From: Terracoccus luteus
GTDB taxonomy: Bacteria; Actinomycetota; Actinomycetes; Actinomycetales; Dermatophilaceae
DNA: 64,000 nucleotides
Direction of reading: 5' to 3'
Assembly (NCBI RefSeq): GCF_003635045.1
Contig: NZ_RBXT01000001.1
Span: 682,001 to 746,000 of the forward strand
Both the position numbers and the translations under genes were made by a program. The notes below the pieces were generated by a model that ran no database searches, was not told the DNA's origin, and saw nothing but the letters and a program-made list of their open reading frames with translations. Positions 50,734-59,369 of this stretch are shown in pieces. Within the stretch, counting starts at the first letter, position 1. Every line of letters begins with the position of its first letter.

Positions 50734-52161
50734 GTGGTGACGCCCCTCGTGCACCTCGGGCTCGGGTTCGACGACCTGCTCGTGCCGGCCCTCGTCGAGG
50801 CCGGCTTCGAGACCGGTGAGCTGCTGCTCGTCGCCCGCACCGACGCCAACCTCGCCTGGGTGCGCCGTCACGCCCCGCGGGCCACCGTCGTGCGCCTGCC
50901 CTACGCCGAGGCCCGCCGGGCCAACGTCGTCAGCGGCCTCGCCCCGCACGCCGCGCTGCGCCGGGCGTGCGCGGGCGTGGGGCTCGACGTGCTCGACCTG
51001 CTCGTCTCCGAACGGGCGCTGCGCCGCAACCGGGTCGACACGGCCATGAACTTCCTCAACCTCGCCGCCGAACGGCTCGACGAGGCGCTCGCGGACCGCG
51101 GCCCCGTGCTCGCGCTCACCGAGTTCACCGTGACGAGCGAGCTGCTCACGGCCGGCCTCGTCAGCGCGCGCGGCGGGCTCGCGACGTGGCCCCGCGGGCT
51201 GCGGCTGCCGGCCGACCGGTTCGCCCTCTTCGGTGCCCCGCGCGGCATCACGATGTGGCACCGCGAGCGCGACGACGAGCAGGCCCGCGACGCCGGCCGC
51301 GACTACCTCGGCCGGTGGCGCGAGGCCCAGCGCCGGGCCGACGGGGCCGAGCGGCCCCCCGGCTACGAGCACAACCTGAAGGTCGAGTCGGGCAGCGAGG
51401 TGTGGCGCCTCGCGACCGACCGGCTGCGCGAGCTCGCCGTCGACCGGGGCCGAAACCTGCAGCTGCCCCGCCCCACCGACTACGCCCGCCTGCCGTGGCT
51501 CAACCCGGTCAAGGCGCGCCTCAACCTGCGCGAGTACCGCGAGCGCCGGTGGGACGACCTCCCGCCCCGGTACGTGTTCCTCCCGCTGCACGTGCAGCCC
51601 GAGTCGAGCGCCGACGTCATGGGCGGCGACTGGCGCGACCAGGCCTACACGGCCCGCGTGCTCGCCGACGCCCTCGCCCCCCTCGACATCACGGTGGCCG
51701 TGAAGGAGCACGCCAACTTCATGTGGCGGCGCGACCCCGACTACTGGCCGCCGTTCGACGCCCACCCCAACATCGCCACGATCGACCCGCACGCCGACTC
51801 CCGCGCGCTCATGCGCGACGCCGTCCTCACCGTCACGGCGACCGGCACCGTCGGCCTCGAGGCGGGCCTCGCCGGCCTGCCCGTCGTCACCGGCGCCCGG
51901 ATGCCGTGGAGCGCGCTCCCGACCGTCGCCCACCTCGAGCGCCCCGACGACCTCGTGGGGTTCGTCGGCGAGCGCGCCTGGGAGGGGCTGGCCGCGGCCG
52001 CCGACCCGGCCGTCGTCGACAGGTGGTTCGTGGACGAGTACGTGCGCCACTCGTGGCCCGGCGTCGTCATCGACCCGCCGCGCGCCCCCCACGTGCTCGA
52101 GCCGGACAACGTCCGGCAGGTGGGGCGAGCCTTCGCCGAGGCGGCGGCCTCGCTGGGCTGA
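50734..52161 (+). CDS. Capsule polysaccharide biosynthesis-type glycosyltransferase
   Basis: A 475-residue protein resembling KpsC/KpsS capsule transferases. The C-terminal half has LPLHVQPESSADVMGGDW near residue 290, VAVKEHANFMWRRDPDYW near 322, and TGTVGLEAGLAGLPVV near 370, the nucleotide-sugar region of that family. GTG 50734 has AGGAGGAG upstream at 50722-50729; the promoter TAGGCT overlaps the flippase stop. Acceptor and sugar are unknown. Likely part of surface polysaccharide synthesis with the flippase. Confidence 0.82.
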   Translation: MVTPLVHLGLGFDDLLVPALVEAGFETGELLLVARTDANLAWVRRHAPRATVVRLPYAEARRANVVSGLAPHAALRRACAGVGLDVLDLLVSERALRRNRVDTAMNFLNLAAERLDEALADRGPVLALTEFTVTSELLTAGLVSARGGLATWPRGLRLPADRFALFGAPRGITMWHRERDDEQARDAGRDYLGRWREAQRRADGAERPPGYEHNLKVESGSEVWRLATDRLRELAVDRGRNLQLPRPTDYARLPWLNPVKARLNLREYRERRWDDLPPRYVFLPLHVQPESSADVMGGDWRDQAYTARVLADALAPLDITVAVKEHANFMWRRDPDYWPPFDAHPNIATIDPHADSRALMRDAVLTVTATGTVGLEAGLAGLPVVTGARMPWSALPTVAHLERPDDLVGFVGERAWEGLAAAADPAVVDRWFVDEYVRHSWPGVVIDPPRAPHVLEPDNVRQVGRAFAEAAASLG

Positions 52162-52276
52162 GCGTCGGCGTCGCGCACCCCGGGGCGGGTCGACGGGGGA
52201 GTGGCGGGCAGGCCCCGACCACCCGACGGTGGGCGGCCCCTGACGGTGGTGGTGCCGCGTGCGGCAGGATGGGCCG

Positions 52277-54160
52277 GTGGAGATCGCGATCGCCCTGCTC
52301 GCCGTCGCCGCGACGGTCCTCGCGGGCTCCTGGGTGGCCGAGCGCCTAGACCTCCCGGCGCCGCTCGTGCTCATCGTCGTCGGCATCGCGGGCTCGTACC
52401 TGCCCTTCGTCCCCGAGGTCGAGCTGACCCCAGAGCTCGTGCTCTACGGCGTCCTGCCGCCCCTGCTCTACGCGGCGGCCATCACGACCTCGCTCGTCGA
52501 CGTGCGGCGCAACAAGCTCACCATCGCCAGCCTCAGCGTCGGGCTCGTGCTCTTCACGGCCACGGGGGTGGGCCTGTTCCTCTGGTGGCTGCTCGGCATC
52601 GACTTCGCCCTCGCCTTTGCGGTCGGGGCGGTCGTCGCGCCCCCCGACGCCGTGGCCGCCACCGCCGTCGGCCGGGCCATCGGCCTGCCGCGACGGCTCG
52701 TCACGATTCTCGAAGGCGAGTCGCTGCTCAACGACGCGACCGCGCTCGTGTCGCTGCGCACCGCCCTCGCCGCGGCGGGCCTGAGCGGCGCGGCCGCGGC
52801 CGGTCACGTCAACGTCGGCAGCGTCGCCCTCGACTTCGGCTGGGCGGTCCTCGGCGGGGTGCTCGTCGGCGTCGTCGTCGCGGCGGTCGTCGAGGTCGCC
52901 CGCCGCAAGCTGGCCACGAACCCCACCTTCGACACCGTCCTGTCGTTCATGGTCCCCTTCGCGGCCTACGTCCCGGCCGAGCACATCCACAGCTCGGGCG
53001 TCATCGGCGTCGTCACGGCCGGCCTCGTGCTCGGCCACCGGTCGCCGCGGTCGCAGCCCGGGGCGTCACGGCTCGCCGAGCGGATCAACTGGCAGTCCAT
53101 CCAGTTCGTGCTCGAGAACGCCGTCTTCCTCCTCATCGGGCTGCAGGTCTTCTACGTTATCGAGAAGGCCGGGCAGGACGAGCTGAGCGGCGGACAGATC
53201 ACCGCCGCCGCCGTCGGCACGCTGCTCGTCGTGCTCGTCATGCGGCCGCTGTGGGTCTTCCCCTACCGCTGGCTCGTGACCCGGGTGCTGCGCAAGGAGG
53301 TGCACAAGCCCTGGACCTACCAGGCGGTCCTGTCGTGGGCCGGCATGCGCGGGGTGGTCACCCTGGCCGGCATCCAGCTCATCCCCGAGGGCACCGAGCA
53401 CCGCGAGACCCTCATCCTCGTCGCGGTCGTCGTCACCGTCGGCACCCTGCTCGTGCAGGGGCCGACGCTGCCCTGGCTCGCGAGGCGGCTCGGGGTACGC
53501 GGCCCCGACGTGCGCGAGGACGTCCTTCAGGCGGCGTCCGTCATGCAGGTGGCCGCCCGGGCCGGGCTCGAGCGGCTCGACGCCGAGCCCGACCTCGACG
53601 AGTCGACCCGCACCCTGCTGCGCGACCGCTCGGCCGACCGGGTCAACCAGATGTGGGAGCGGCTCAGCCTCAACTCCGAGTCCGACGAGACCCCGAGCGA
53701 CATGTACCGGCGCGGACGCCTCGAGATGCTCGACGCCGAGCGCACCGAGGTGCTACGACTGCGTGACGAGGGTCGGGCCGAGAGCGAGGTGCTGCGCGTC
53801 GTGCTCGCCGCCCTCGACATGGAGGAGATGGTGCTCGAGCGCATCGAGTACCAGGCCAAACGCATCGGTGAGGAGGAGCTCTTGCCCCGAGAGACCGTCC
53901 AGAGTGTCTGCGAGCACCTGCAGCAGGCGCCGTCGTACGTCGAGCCCCGCACGCCCGAGGGCTGCGAGGAGTGCCTGCGTGACGGCACCCAGTGGGTGCA
54001 CCTGCGCCTCTGCCTCACGTGCGGGCACGTCGGCTGCTGCGACTCGTCGGAGGGCAAGCACGGGCAGGCCCACTACGACGAGAGCGGCCACCCCGTCATG
54101 CGCTCGTTCGAGACCGGTGAGGCGTGGAAGTGGTGCTTCGTCGACGAGGTCGTGGGCTGA
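52277..54160 (+). CDS. Na+/H+ antiporter (CPA1) fused to UBP-type zinc finger
   Basis: A 627-residue cation/proton antiporter. About twelve membrane helices occupy residues 1-410, including LLNDATALVSL with the ND pair near 152 and SWAGMRGVVTLAG near 352. After a coiled-coil cytoplasmic domain (about 420-560), a zinc finger of UBP type follows: Cys pairs GCEEC and CLTCGHVGCC, then the KHGQAHYDESGHP histidines (563-615). The finger binds ubiquitin C-termini in eukaryotes; its bacterial ligand is unknown. GTG 52277 follows CAGGAT by 6 bases. Confidence 0.9.
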   Translation: MEIAIALLAVAATVLAGSWVAERLDLPAPLVLIVVGIAGSYLPFVPEVELTPELVLYGVLPPLLYAAAITTSLVDVRRNKLTIASLSVGLVLFTATGVGLFLWWLLGIDFALAFAVGAVVAPPDAVAATAVGRAIGLPRRLVTILEGESLLNDATALVSLRTALAAAGLSGAAAAGHVNVGSVALDFGWAVLGGVLVGVVVAAVVEVARRKLATNPTFDTVLSFMVPFAAYVPAEHIHSSGVIGVVTAGLVLGHRSPRSQPGASRLAERINWQSIQFVLENAVFLLIGLQVFYVIEKAGQDELSGGQITAAAVGTLLVVLVMRPLWVFPYRWLVTRVLRKEVHKPWTYQAVLSWAGMRGVVTLAGIQLIPEGTEHRETLILVAVVVTVGTLLVQGPTLPWLARRLGVRGPDVREDVLQAASVMQVAARAGLERLDAEPDLDESTRTLLRDRSADRVNQMWERLSLNSESDETPSDMYRRGRLEMLDAERTEVLRLRDEGRAESEVLRVVLAALDMEEMVLERIEYQAKRIGEEELLPRETVQSVCEHLQQAPSYVEPRTPEGCEECLRDGTQWVHLRLCLTCGHVGCCDSSEGKHGQAHYDESGHPVMRSFETGEAWKWCFVDEVVG

Positions 54161-54168
54161 CGCCTGCC

Positions 54169-54199
54169 GCCACCCGGCCCGCGTGACGCGGGCCGGGTG
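54169..54199. terminator. Bidirectional hairpin between convergent genes
   Basis: CCACCCGGCCCGC (54169-54181) and its exact complement (54187-54199) flank the pentamer GTGAC, giving 13-14 bp of perfect GC-rich stem. It sits in the 60-base gap between the antiporter and the S66 peptidase genes, so it can stop transcription from both sides. Confidence 0.85.
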
Positions 54200-54220
54200 G
54201 TGGTCGAGCGACCAGGACCG

Positions 54221-55267
54221 TCAGTCGAGCCACTGCGTGACCCGGTGCCCACCGCCGTCGTCGGGGGCGTGCACGACCTCGGTGCGGGCGGCGGCCACGA
54301 GGGCGAGGTACGGCGGCACGTGGCCGCACTCGACGTCGGCGAGGATCGGCACGCCGAGCCCGCCGAGGGCGTCGACGACCGCCTCGTGCTGGGTCATCGT
54401 GTCGGTGCCGGGGGCACGAGTCCGCGAGACGAGCACCCCCCGCGAGCCGTCGAACCACCCCGCGAGGCGCATCCCGTGCAGGGCCCGCCCGATGTCCGGC
54501 GCCGGCCACTCGCACACGTCGAGCGCGTGGAGCAGACCGTCGGGGGCGTGCTCCCGCGCGAAGGCGGGCACGTCGCCGAAGCGGGTGCCGGCGACGGCGA
54601 CCATCGTCTCGACGCACCCGGGCAGCAGCCGCCCCGTGAGCCGCGCGGGCTCGCCCTCGTGGCCGGGGTCCAGCCGCGTCCACGTGCCGGGGGCGTCGAG
54701 GGTGAACGTCGACACGGCGGGGTCGCGCTCGTAGTCGTCCCACCCCTCGGCGCGGAAACGGCCGGGGGAGCGCTGCTCCACCTCGGACCCCCGTGGGGCG
54801 CTCGCGACGTCGACCCAGTGCCGGATGCCGTCGGGCGTGGCGTAGGGGGTGTCCATGAGGTTCTGCCCGTGCAGCGTCGCGACCCCGGTGAGCAGGGTGA
54901 GCGGCGTCAGCCACGTGGAGGTGTCGGAGAAGCCGACGCACCACGTCGGCTCGGCGGCCGCCACCGCCTCCCACGCGATGAGCTCGAGCAGGTCGATGCC
55001 GGTCTCGCCGCCCCACGGCGGCACGACGGCACGCACCCGCGGGTCGAGCAGCATCCGGTTCAGCTCGGCCGCCCGCTGCTCACGGGGTGCGCTGACGACG
55101 CCCCCGCCACGCAGGCAGTCGCCGACCTCGACGCGAAAACCTCTGTCGCGCAACCACTGCAGCGCGACGTCGAGGCGCGCCCCGAGGCGGTCGGGGACGC
55201 CGGCGCTCGGGGCGGTGACCCCGATCGCGTCGCCGGGTCGCAGCGGGGCGGGGTAGCGCACGGTCAT
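54221..55267 (-). CDS. S66 family LD-carboxypeptidase/MccF-like protein
   Basis: A 348-residue serine peptidase of family S66, which includes LD-carboxypeptidases of peptidoglycan recycling and MccF microcin C immunity proteins. The nucleophile Ser is in CVGFSDTSTWL near residue 115 and the catalytic Glu/His region is ADVECGHVPPYLAL near the C-terminus; PPWGGETGIDLL precedes the nucleophile. The longer middle loop fits the MccF-like branch. ATG 55267; 44 bases after the MetY stop on the same strand. Confidence 0.88.
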   Translation of the reverse strand: MTVRYPAPLRPGDAIGVTAPSAGVPDRLGARLDVALQWLRDRGFRVEVGDCLRGGGVVSAPREQRAAELNRMLLDPRVRAVVPPWGGETGIDLLELIAWEAVAAAEPTWCVGFSDTSTWLTPLTLLTGVATLHGQNLMDTPYATPDGIRHWVDVASAPRGSEVEQRSPGRFRAEGWDDYERDPAVSTFTLDAPGTWTRLDPGHEGEPARLTGRLLPGCVETMVAVAGTRFGDVPAFAREHAPDGLLHALDVCEWPAPDIGRALHGMRLAGWFDGSRGVLVSRTRAPGTDTMTQHEAVVDALGGLGVPILADVECGHVPPYLALVAAARTEVVHAPDDGGGHRVTQWLD

Positions 55268-55311
55268 GCCGCCACCTTGCCACCGCCGCGACGACGACGA
55301 CGACGTCTCGG

Positions 55312-56631
55312 TCAGGCCTTGGCGGCCGCGAAGCCCTGCTCGAGGTCGGCGACGATGTCGTCGACGTGCTCGATGCCGACGGACAGGCGCACGAGGCCGG
55401 GCGTCACCCCGGCGGCCAGCCGGTCGGCATCCGGACCCTGCGAGTGCGTCGTCGAGGCGGGGTGGATGACGAGGGAGCGGACGTCGCCGATATTGGCGAC
55501 GTGGCTGTGCAGCGTCAGGCCCTCGACGAAGCGCCGGCCCGCCTCGAGCCCGCCGACGATCTCGAACGAGAGCACCGCGCCGGCGCCGCGCGGCGCGTAC
55601 CTCTGCGCCAGGGCGTGCGACGGGCTGCTCGGCAGCGAGGCCCAGACGACCCGCTCGACCTGCTCGTGTCCCTCGAGGAAGGCGGCGACGCGGTGGGCGT
55701 TCTCGAGGTGGCGCTCGATGCGCAGCGACAGCGTCTCGAGGCCCTGCGCGATGAGGAAGGCGTTGAACGGCGAGGCGGCCGGGCCGAGGTCGCGCAGCAG
55801 CTGCACCCGGGCCTTGAGGATGAAGGCGAGGTTGGCCCCGAGGGGGCTGCCGACGCCGAGGTCGCGGGCGTAGACCAGGCCGTGGTAGCTGTCGTCGGGG
55901 GTGTTGTACTGCGGGAAGCGCTCGGGGTCGGCGGCGAAGTCGAAGGTGCCCGCGTCGACGATGACGCCGGCGATCGAGGTGCCGTGGCCGCCGAGGTACT
56001 TCGTCGCGGAGTGCACGACGACGTCGGCGCCCCACTCGATGGGGCGGATGACGAACGGGGTGGCCACCGTGTTGTCGACGACGAGCGGCACCCCGCTCTC
56101 GTGGGCGAGGGCGGCGACGGCCTCGATGTCGAGCACCTCGCTCTTCGGGTTGGCGATCGTCTCGCCGTAGAAGAGCTTCGTGTTCGGGCGCACGGCCTCG
56201 CGCCAGGAGTCGATCGAGGTGGGGTCGGCGACGAAGGTCACCTCGATGCCGTAGCGCGGCAGCGTGTTCTTGAGCAGGTTGTACGTGCCGCCGTAGAGCG
56301 AGGGCGAGGCGACGACGTGGTCGCCGGCCTCGGCGATGTTGAGGATGGCGAGCGTCTCGGCCGCCTGGCCGGAGGCGACGAGGAGGGCGCCGACCCCGCC
56401 CTCGAGGGCGGCGATGCGCTGCTCGACGACGTCGGTGGTCGGGTTCATCAGGCGGGTGTAGATGTTGCCGAACTCCTTGAGCCCGAACAGGTTCGCCGCC
56501 TGCTCGGTGCTCGTGAAGACGTAGCTCGTCGTCTGGTAGATCGGCAGCGCGCGGGCGCCGGTGACGCCGTCGGCGCTCTGGCCGGCGTGGATCTGCTGGG
56601 TCTCGAAGGACCACGTGGGGGTGTCGCTCAT
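55312..56631 (-). CDS. metY: O-acetylhomoserine aminocarboxypropyltransferase
   Basis: A 439-residue PLP enzyme that uses O-acetylhomoserine and sulfide to make homocysteine. The PLP lysine is in VVHSATKYLGGHGT near residue 209, with YTRLMNPTTDVVEQR near 58 and VVDNTVATPF near 183. It is preceded on the same strand by a SAM-IV riboswitch, so it is likely shut off when S-adenosylmethionine is abundant. GACGAGG precedes ATG 56631. No metX is in the window. Confidence 0.95.
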   Translation of the reverse strand: MSDTPTWSFETQQIHAGQSADGVTGARALPIYQTTSYVFTSTEQAANLFGLKEFGNIYTRLMNPTTDVVEQRIAALEGGVGALLVASGQAAETLAILNIAEAGDHVVASPSLYGGTYNLLKNTLPRYGIEVTFVADPTSIDSWREAVRPNTKLFYGETIANPKSEVLDIEAVAALAHESGVPLVVDNTVATPFVIRPIEWGADVVVHSATKYLGGHGTSIAGVIVDAGTFDFAADPERFPQYNTPDDSYHGLVYARDLGVGSPLGANLAFILKARVQLLRDLGPAASPFNAFLIAQGLETLSLRIERHLENAHRVAAFLEGHEQVERVVWASLPSSPSHALAQRYAPRGAGAVLSFEIVGGLEAGRRFVEGLTLHSHVANIGDVRSLVIHPASTTHSQGPDADRLAAGVTPGLVRLSVGIEHVDDIVADLEQGFAAAKA

Positions 56632-56754
56632 GGGGGCCTCGTCTCGGTCGGCGTCGACGCACCGGCCGTGGGTCCACGGGTGGGCGCACCGACGGGTCGG
56701 TGCGGGAGCGGTCGCTCCGCGCTTGCCCCGCGCCGTCCGGGCGACGTCGCCGCG

Positions 56755-56873
56755 GACAGGTGTCCGGACGGTGTCGGCGGATGCCGTGGGGCCAGGTCCT
56801 CACCCGGGGCACCCCACCGCGGTTGGAGGGTTGCCGGCCAGCGAGCCGGGGCTTGTCGCTGGCGCTCATGACC
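56755..56873 (-). promoter_or_regulatory. SAM-IV riboswitch ahead of metY
   Basis: Reading the reverse strand from 56873, the sequence begins GGTCATGAGCGCCAGCGAC, then AAGCCCCGGCTCGCTGGCC, GGCAACCCTCC, GCGGTGGGGTGCCCCGGG and TGAGGACC, which matches the SAM-IV class that actinobacteria place before sulfur amino acid genes. TAGGGT (complement of 56881-56886) puts the transcription start at its first base. A stem formed by CCGTCCGG (56736-56743 region) and CCGGACGG (56764-56771) may be the expression platform. An ORF starting in the riboswitch ATG is not a real gene. Confidence 0.88.
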
Positions 56874-56949
56874 TGTCGGCACCCTACGCCCGGGGCGTGG
56901 CGGCGGTCAGCGGCGCGTCCTCATCCTGGGACGGGGTCGTCGTGCGACA

Positions 56950-56984
56950 GGGGTGGGAGCGGGGGTGGGAGCGGGGGCCGGGGG
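56950..56984 (+). other. G-quadruplex-type G-run cluster
   Basis: Runs of 3-5 G at 56950-56953, 56955-56957, 56961-56965, 56967-56969, 56973-56977 and 56980-56984 are spaced by 1-3 bases, and GTGGGAGCGGGG is tandemly repeated. Between the divergent metY and acyl-CoA dehydrogenase promoters; a possible quadruplex on the forward strand. Confidence 0.6.
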
Positions 56985-57073
56985 CTGGAGGAGTCGGTGG
57001 GGTGGCGGTGGGGTGCGTGACGGTGGTTACAAGGACGTCCTACGAAGTGCTACCTGCGAGTACGATCACCGTC

Positions 57074-58240
57074 GTGAGCACCAACGCCGACTTCGACCTG
57101 TTCCGCGTCTCTGAGGACCACGAGGCCCTGCGCGAGGCCGTCCGTGCCGTCTCCGAGGACAAGATCGCGCCCTACGCCGCGGCGGTCGACGAGGACGCGC
57201 GCTACCCGCAGGAGGCGCACGACGCCCTCGTCGCCTCCGACTTCTTCGCCCCCCACGTCCCCGAGGAGTACGACGGGGTCGGGGCCGACGCCCTCGCGAC
57301 GTGCATCGTCATCGAGGAGGTCGCCCGGGTGTGCGCGAGCAGCTCGCTCATCCCGGCCGTCAACAAGCTGGGGTCGCTGCCGCTCGTGCTCGCCGGCAGC
57401 GAGGAGGTCAAGGCGCGCTACCTCACGCCGCTGGGCCGAGGCGAGGCGGCGTTCTCGTACGGACTCAGCGAGCGGGAGGCCGGCAGCGACACGGCCGCCA
57501 TGCGCAGCCGGGCCCGGCGCGACGGCGACGACTGGGTGCTCACCGGGCAGAAGTCGTGGATCACCAACGCCGGCGTGTCCGAGTACTACACGGTGCTCGC
57601 CGTCACCGACCCCGACGGCCCGCGGGGCGGCAACGTCACGGCGTTCGTCGTCGAGAAGTCCGACGAGGGCTTCACCTTCGGCGAGAAGGAGCGCAAGCTC
57701 GGCATCAAGGGCAGCCCGACCCGTGAGCTGCACTTCGAGAACGTGCGGCTGCCGGGTGACCGGGTCGTCGGCGAGGTCGGCGGCGGGCTCAAGCTCGCGC
57801 TGCGCACCCTCGACCACACCCGCGTCACGATCGGCGCGCAGGCCGTCGGCATCGCGCAGGGCGCCCTCGACCAGGCCGTCGCCTACGTCAAGGACCGCCG
57901 CCAGTTCGGCAAGGCCGTCAGCGAGTTCCAGGGCGTGCAGTTCATGCTCGCCGACATGGCGATGGAGCTCGAGGCCGCCCGTCAGATGGTCTACGTCGCC
58001 GCCGCCAAGAGCGAGCGCGGCGACAAGGACCTCGCCTTCTTCGGTGCCGCCGCCAAGTGCTTCGCCTCCGACGTGGCCATGAAGATCACGACGGATGCCG
58101 TGCAGCTGCTCGGTGGGGCGGGCTACACCCGCGACTTCCCCCTCGAGCGGATGATGCGCGACGCGAAGATCACCCAGATCTACGAGGGCACCAACCAGGT
58201 GCAGCGCATCGTCATGGCGCGCCAGCTGCTCGGTCGCTGA
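57074..58240 (+). CDS. Acyl-CoA dehydrogenase, FadE25-like
   Basis: A 388-residue acyl-CoA dehydrogenase. It carries YGLSEREAGSDTAAM near residue 133, WITNAG near 160, and the catalytic Glu in QIYEGTNQVQRIVMAR near 373. Similar to FadE25, whose gene lies beside purE-purK in mycobacteria, but here sixteen kilobases of other genes separate the equivalents. GTG 57074 follows TACGAT (57061-57066) by 7 bases. Confidence 0.93.
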   Translation: MSTNADFDLFRVSEDHEALREAVRAVSEDKIAPYAAAVDEDARYPQEAHDALVASDFFAPHVPEEYDGVGADALATCIVIEEVARVCASSSLIPAVNKLGSLPLVLAGSEEVKARYLTPLGRGEAAFSYGLSEREAGSDTAAMRSRARRDGDDWVLTGQKSWITNAGVSEYYTVLAVTDPDGPRGGNVTAFVVEKSDEGFTFGEKERKLGIKGSPTRELHFENVRLPGDRVVGEVGGGLKLALRTLDHTRVTIGAQAVGIAQGALDQAVAYVKDRRQFGKAVSEFQGVQFMLADMAMELEAARQMVYVAAAKSERGDKDLAFFGAAAKCFASDVAMKITTDAVQLLGGAGYTRDFPLERMMRDAKITQIYEGTNQVQRIVMARQLLGR

Positions 58241-58348
58241 CCCCGCGCCACGGCATCCGGCCTCGACCGACGGACTCGGGTGGGGCAGTAGGCTGACCGC
58301 CGTCCCGCCCCAGCCGTGCCACGGCTCCCCTTCCGACAAGGACCCCGC

Positions 58349-59317
58349 GTGCAGTCGTTCCCCCCGGTCAGCGTCATCATGCCGCTGCTCAACGAGGAGC
58401 GGCACCTCGCCGACGCCGTGGACATGGTGCTCGCGCAGGACTACCGCGGCGAGCTCGAGGTCGTGCTCGCCCTCGGGCCCTCTCGTGACCGCACCGACGA
58501 GGTGGCCGAACGGGTCGCCGCGGCCGACCCCCGGGTGCGCCTCGTGCGCAACCCCTCGGGGCGCACGCCCGACGGCCTCAACGCCGCCATCGGCGCCGCG
58601 ACGGGTGAGGTCGTCGTCCGCGTCGACGGCCACGCCGAGATCCCCACGGACTACGTCTCGACCGCCGTCGCCGAGCTCGTTCGGGTCGGGGCCGACAACG
58701 TCGGCGGGATCATGGACGCGCAGGGGAGCACCGACTTCGAGCGTGCCGTGGCCGCCGCGATGCGCAGCCCGCTCGGGGTGGGCGCGTCGCGCTTCCACAC
58801 CGGCGGCTCGGCGGGGGAGTCCGACACCGTCTACCTCGGGGTGTTCCGCCGCGAGGCGCTCGAGCGCGTGGGCGGCTACGACCCGCACTTCGCCCGGGCC
58901 CAGGACTGGGAGATGAACCACCGCATCCGCCAGACCGGCGGGACGGTGTGGTTCACACCCGACCTGCGCGTCACCTACCGCCCTCGTGGGTCGTTCCGGA
59001 CGCTGGCCCGTCAGTACTTCCACTACGGCCGCTGGCGCCGCGTCGTCGCCGCCCACCACGAGGGCACCATCAACGCGCGCTACCTCGCCCCGCCGACCAT
59101 GGTGGTGCTGACCGCGGCCGGTCTCGTCGCCGGTGTCCTCTGGGCTCCGGCCTGGGTCGTGCCGGCCGGCTACGTCGTCGGGGTGACGGTCGGCGGCCTC
59201 GCCATCAGCGGCGGCGAGCCGGTCCGGACCCGCGCGCTGACCCCCGCCGTGCTCGCCACGATGCACTGGGCGTGGGGGGTAGGGTTCCTGACGAGTCCGC
59301 GCCGCCTCATCCGCTGA
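58349..59317 (+). CDS. Glycosyltransferase family 2, membrane-associated
   Basis: A 322-residue GT-A glycosyltransferase similar to ExoA-type enzymes. VSVIMPLLNEERHL at the start, the RVDGHAEIP (DxD-like) near residue 92 and AQDWEMNHRIRQTGG near 185 are conserved; two hydrophobic helices follow at about 245-290. GTG 58349 is in frame with the conserved core; TAGGCT is ~55 bases ahead. First gene of the terminal wall-polymer cluster. Confidence 0.9.
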   Translation: MQSFPPVSVIMPLLNEERHLADAVDMVLAQDYRGELEVVLALGPSRDRTDEVAERVAAADPRVRLVRNPSGRTPDGLNAAIGAATGEVVVRVDGHAEIPTDYVSTAVAELVRVGADNVGGIMDAQGSTDFERAVAAAMRSPLGVGASRFHTGGSAGESDTVYLGVFRREALERVGGYDPHFARAQDWEMNHRIRQTGGTVWFTPDLRVTYRPRGSFRTLARQYFHYGRWRRVVAAHHEGTINARYLAPPTMVVLTAAGLVAGVLWAPAWVVPAGYVVGVTVGGLAISGGEPVRTRALTPAVLATMHWAWGVGFLTSPRRLIR

Positions 59318-59369
59318 GTCCGCCAGGCAGCTGACGACCTCGACCCGCAGACCCGGAAGGCAAGGCTCC

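Noticed and set aside
54221-55267. Microcin C immunity and hence a nearby bacteriocin cluster
   Set aside because: The S66 protein resembles MccF but no mccA, mccB or exporter gene is near; a general peptidase role is as likely.
56632-56869. Leader peptide ORF before metY
   Set aside because: Its ATG and first 30 codons are the SAM-IV aptamer itself.
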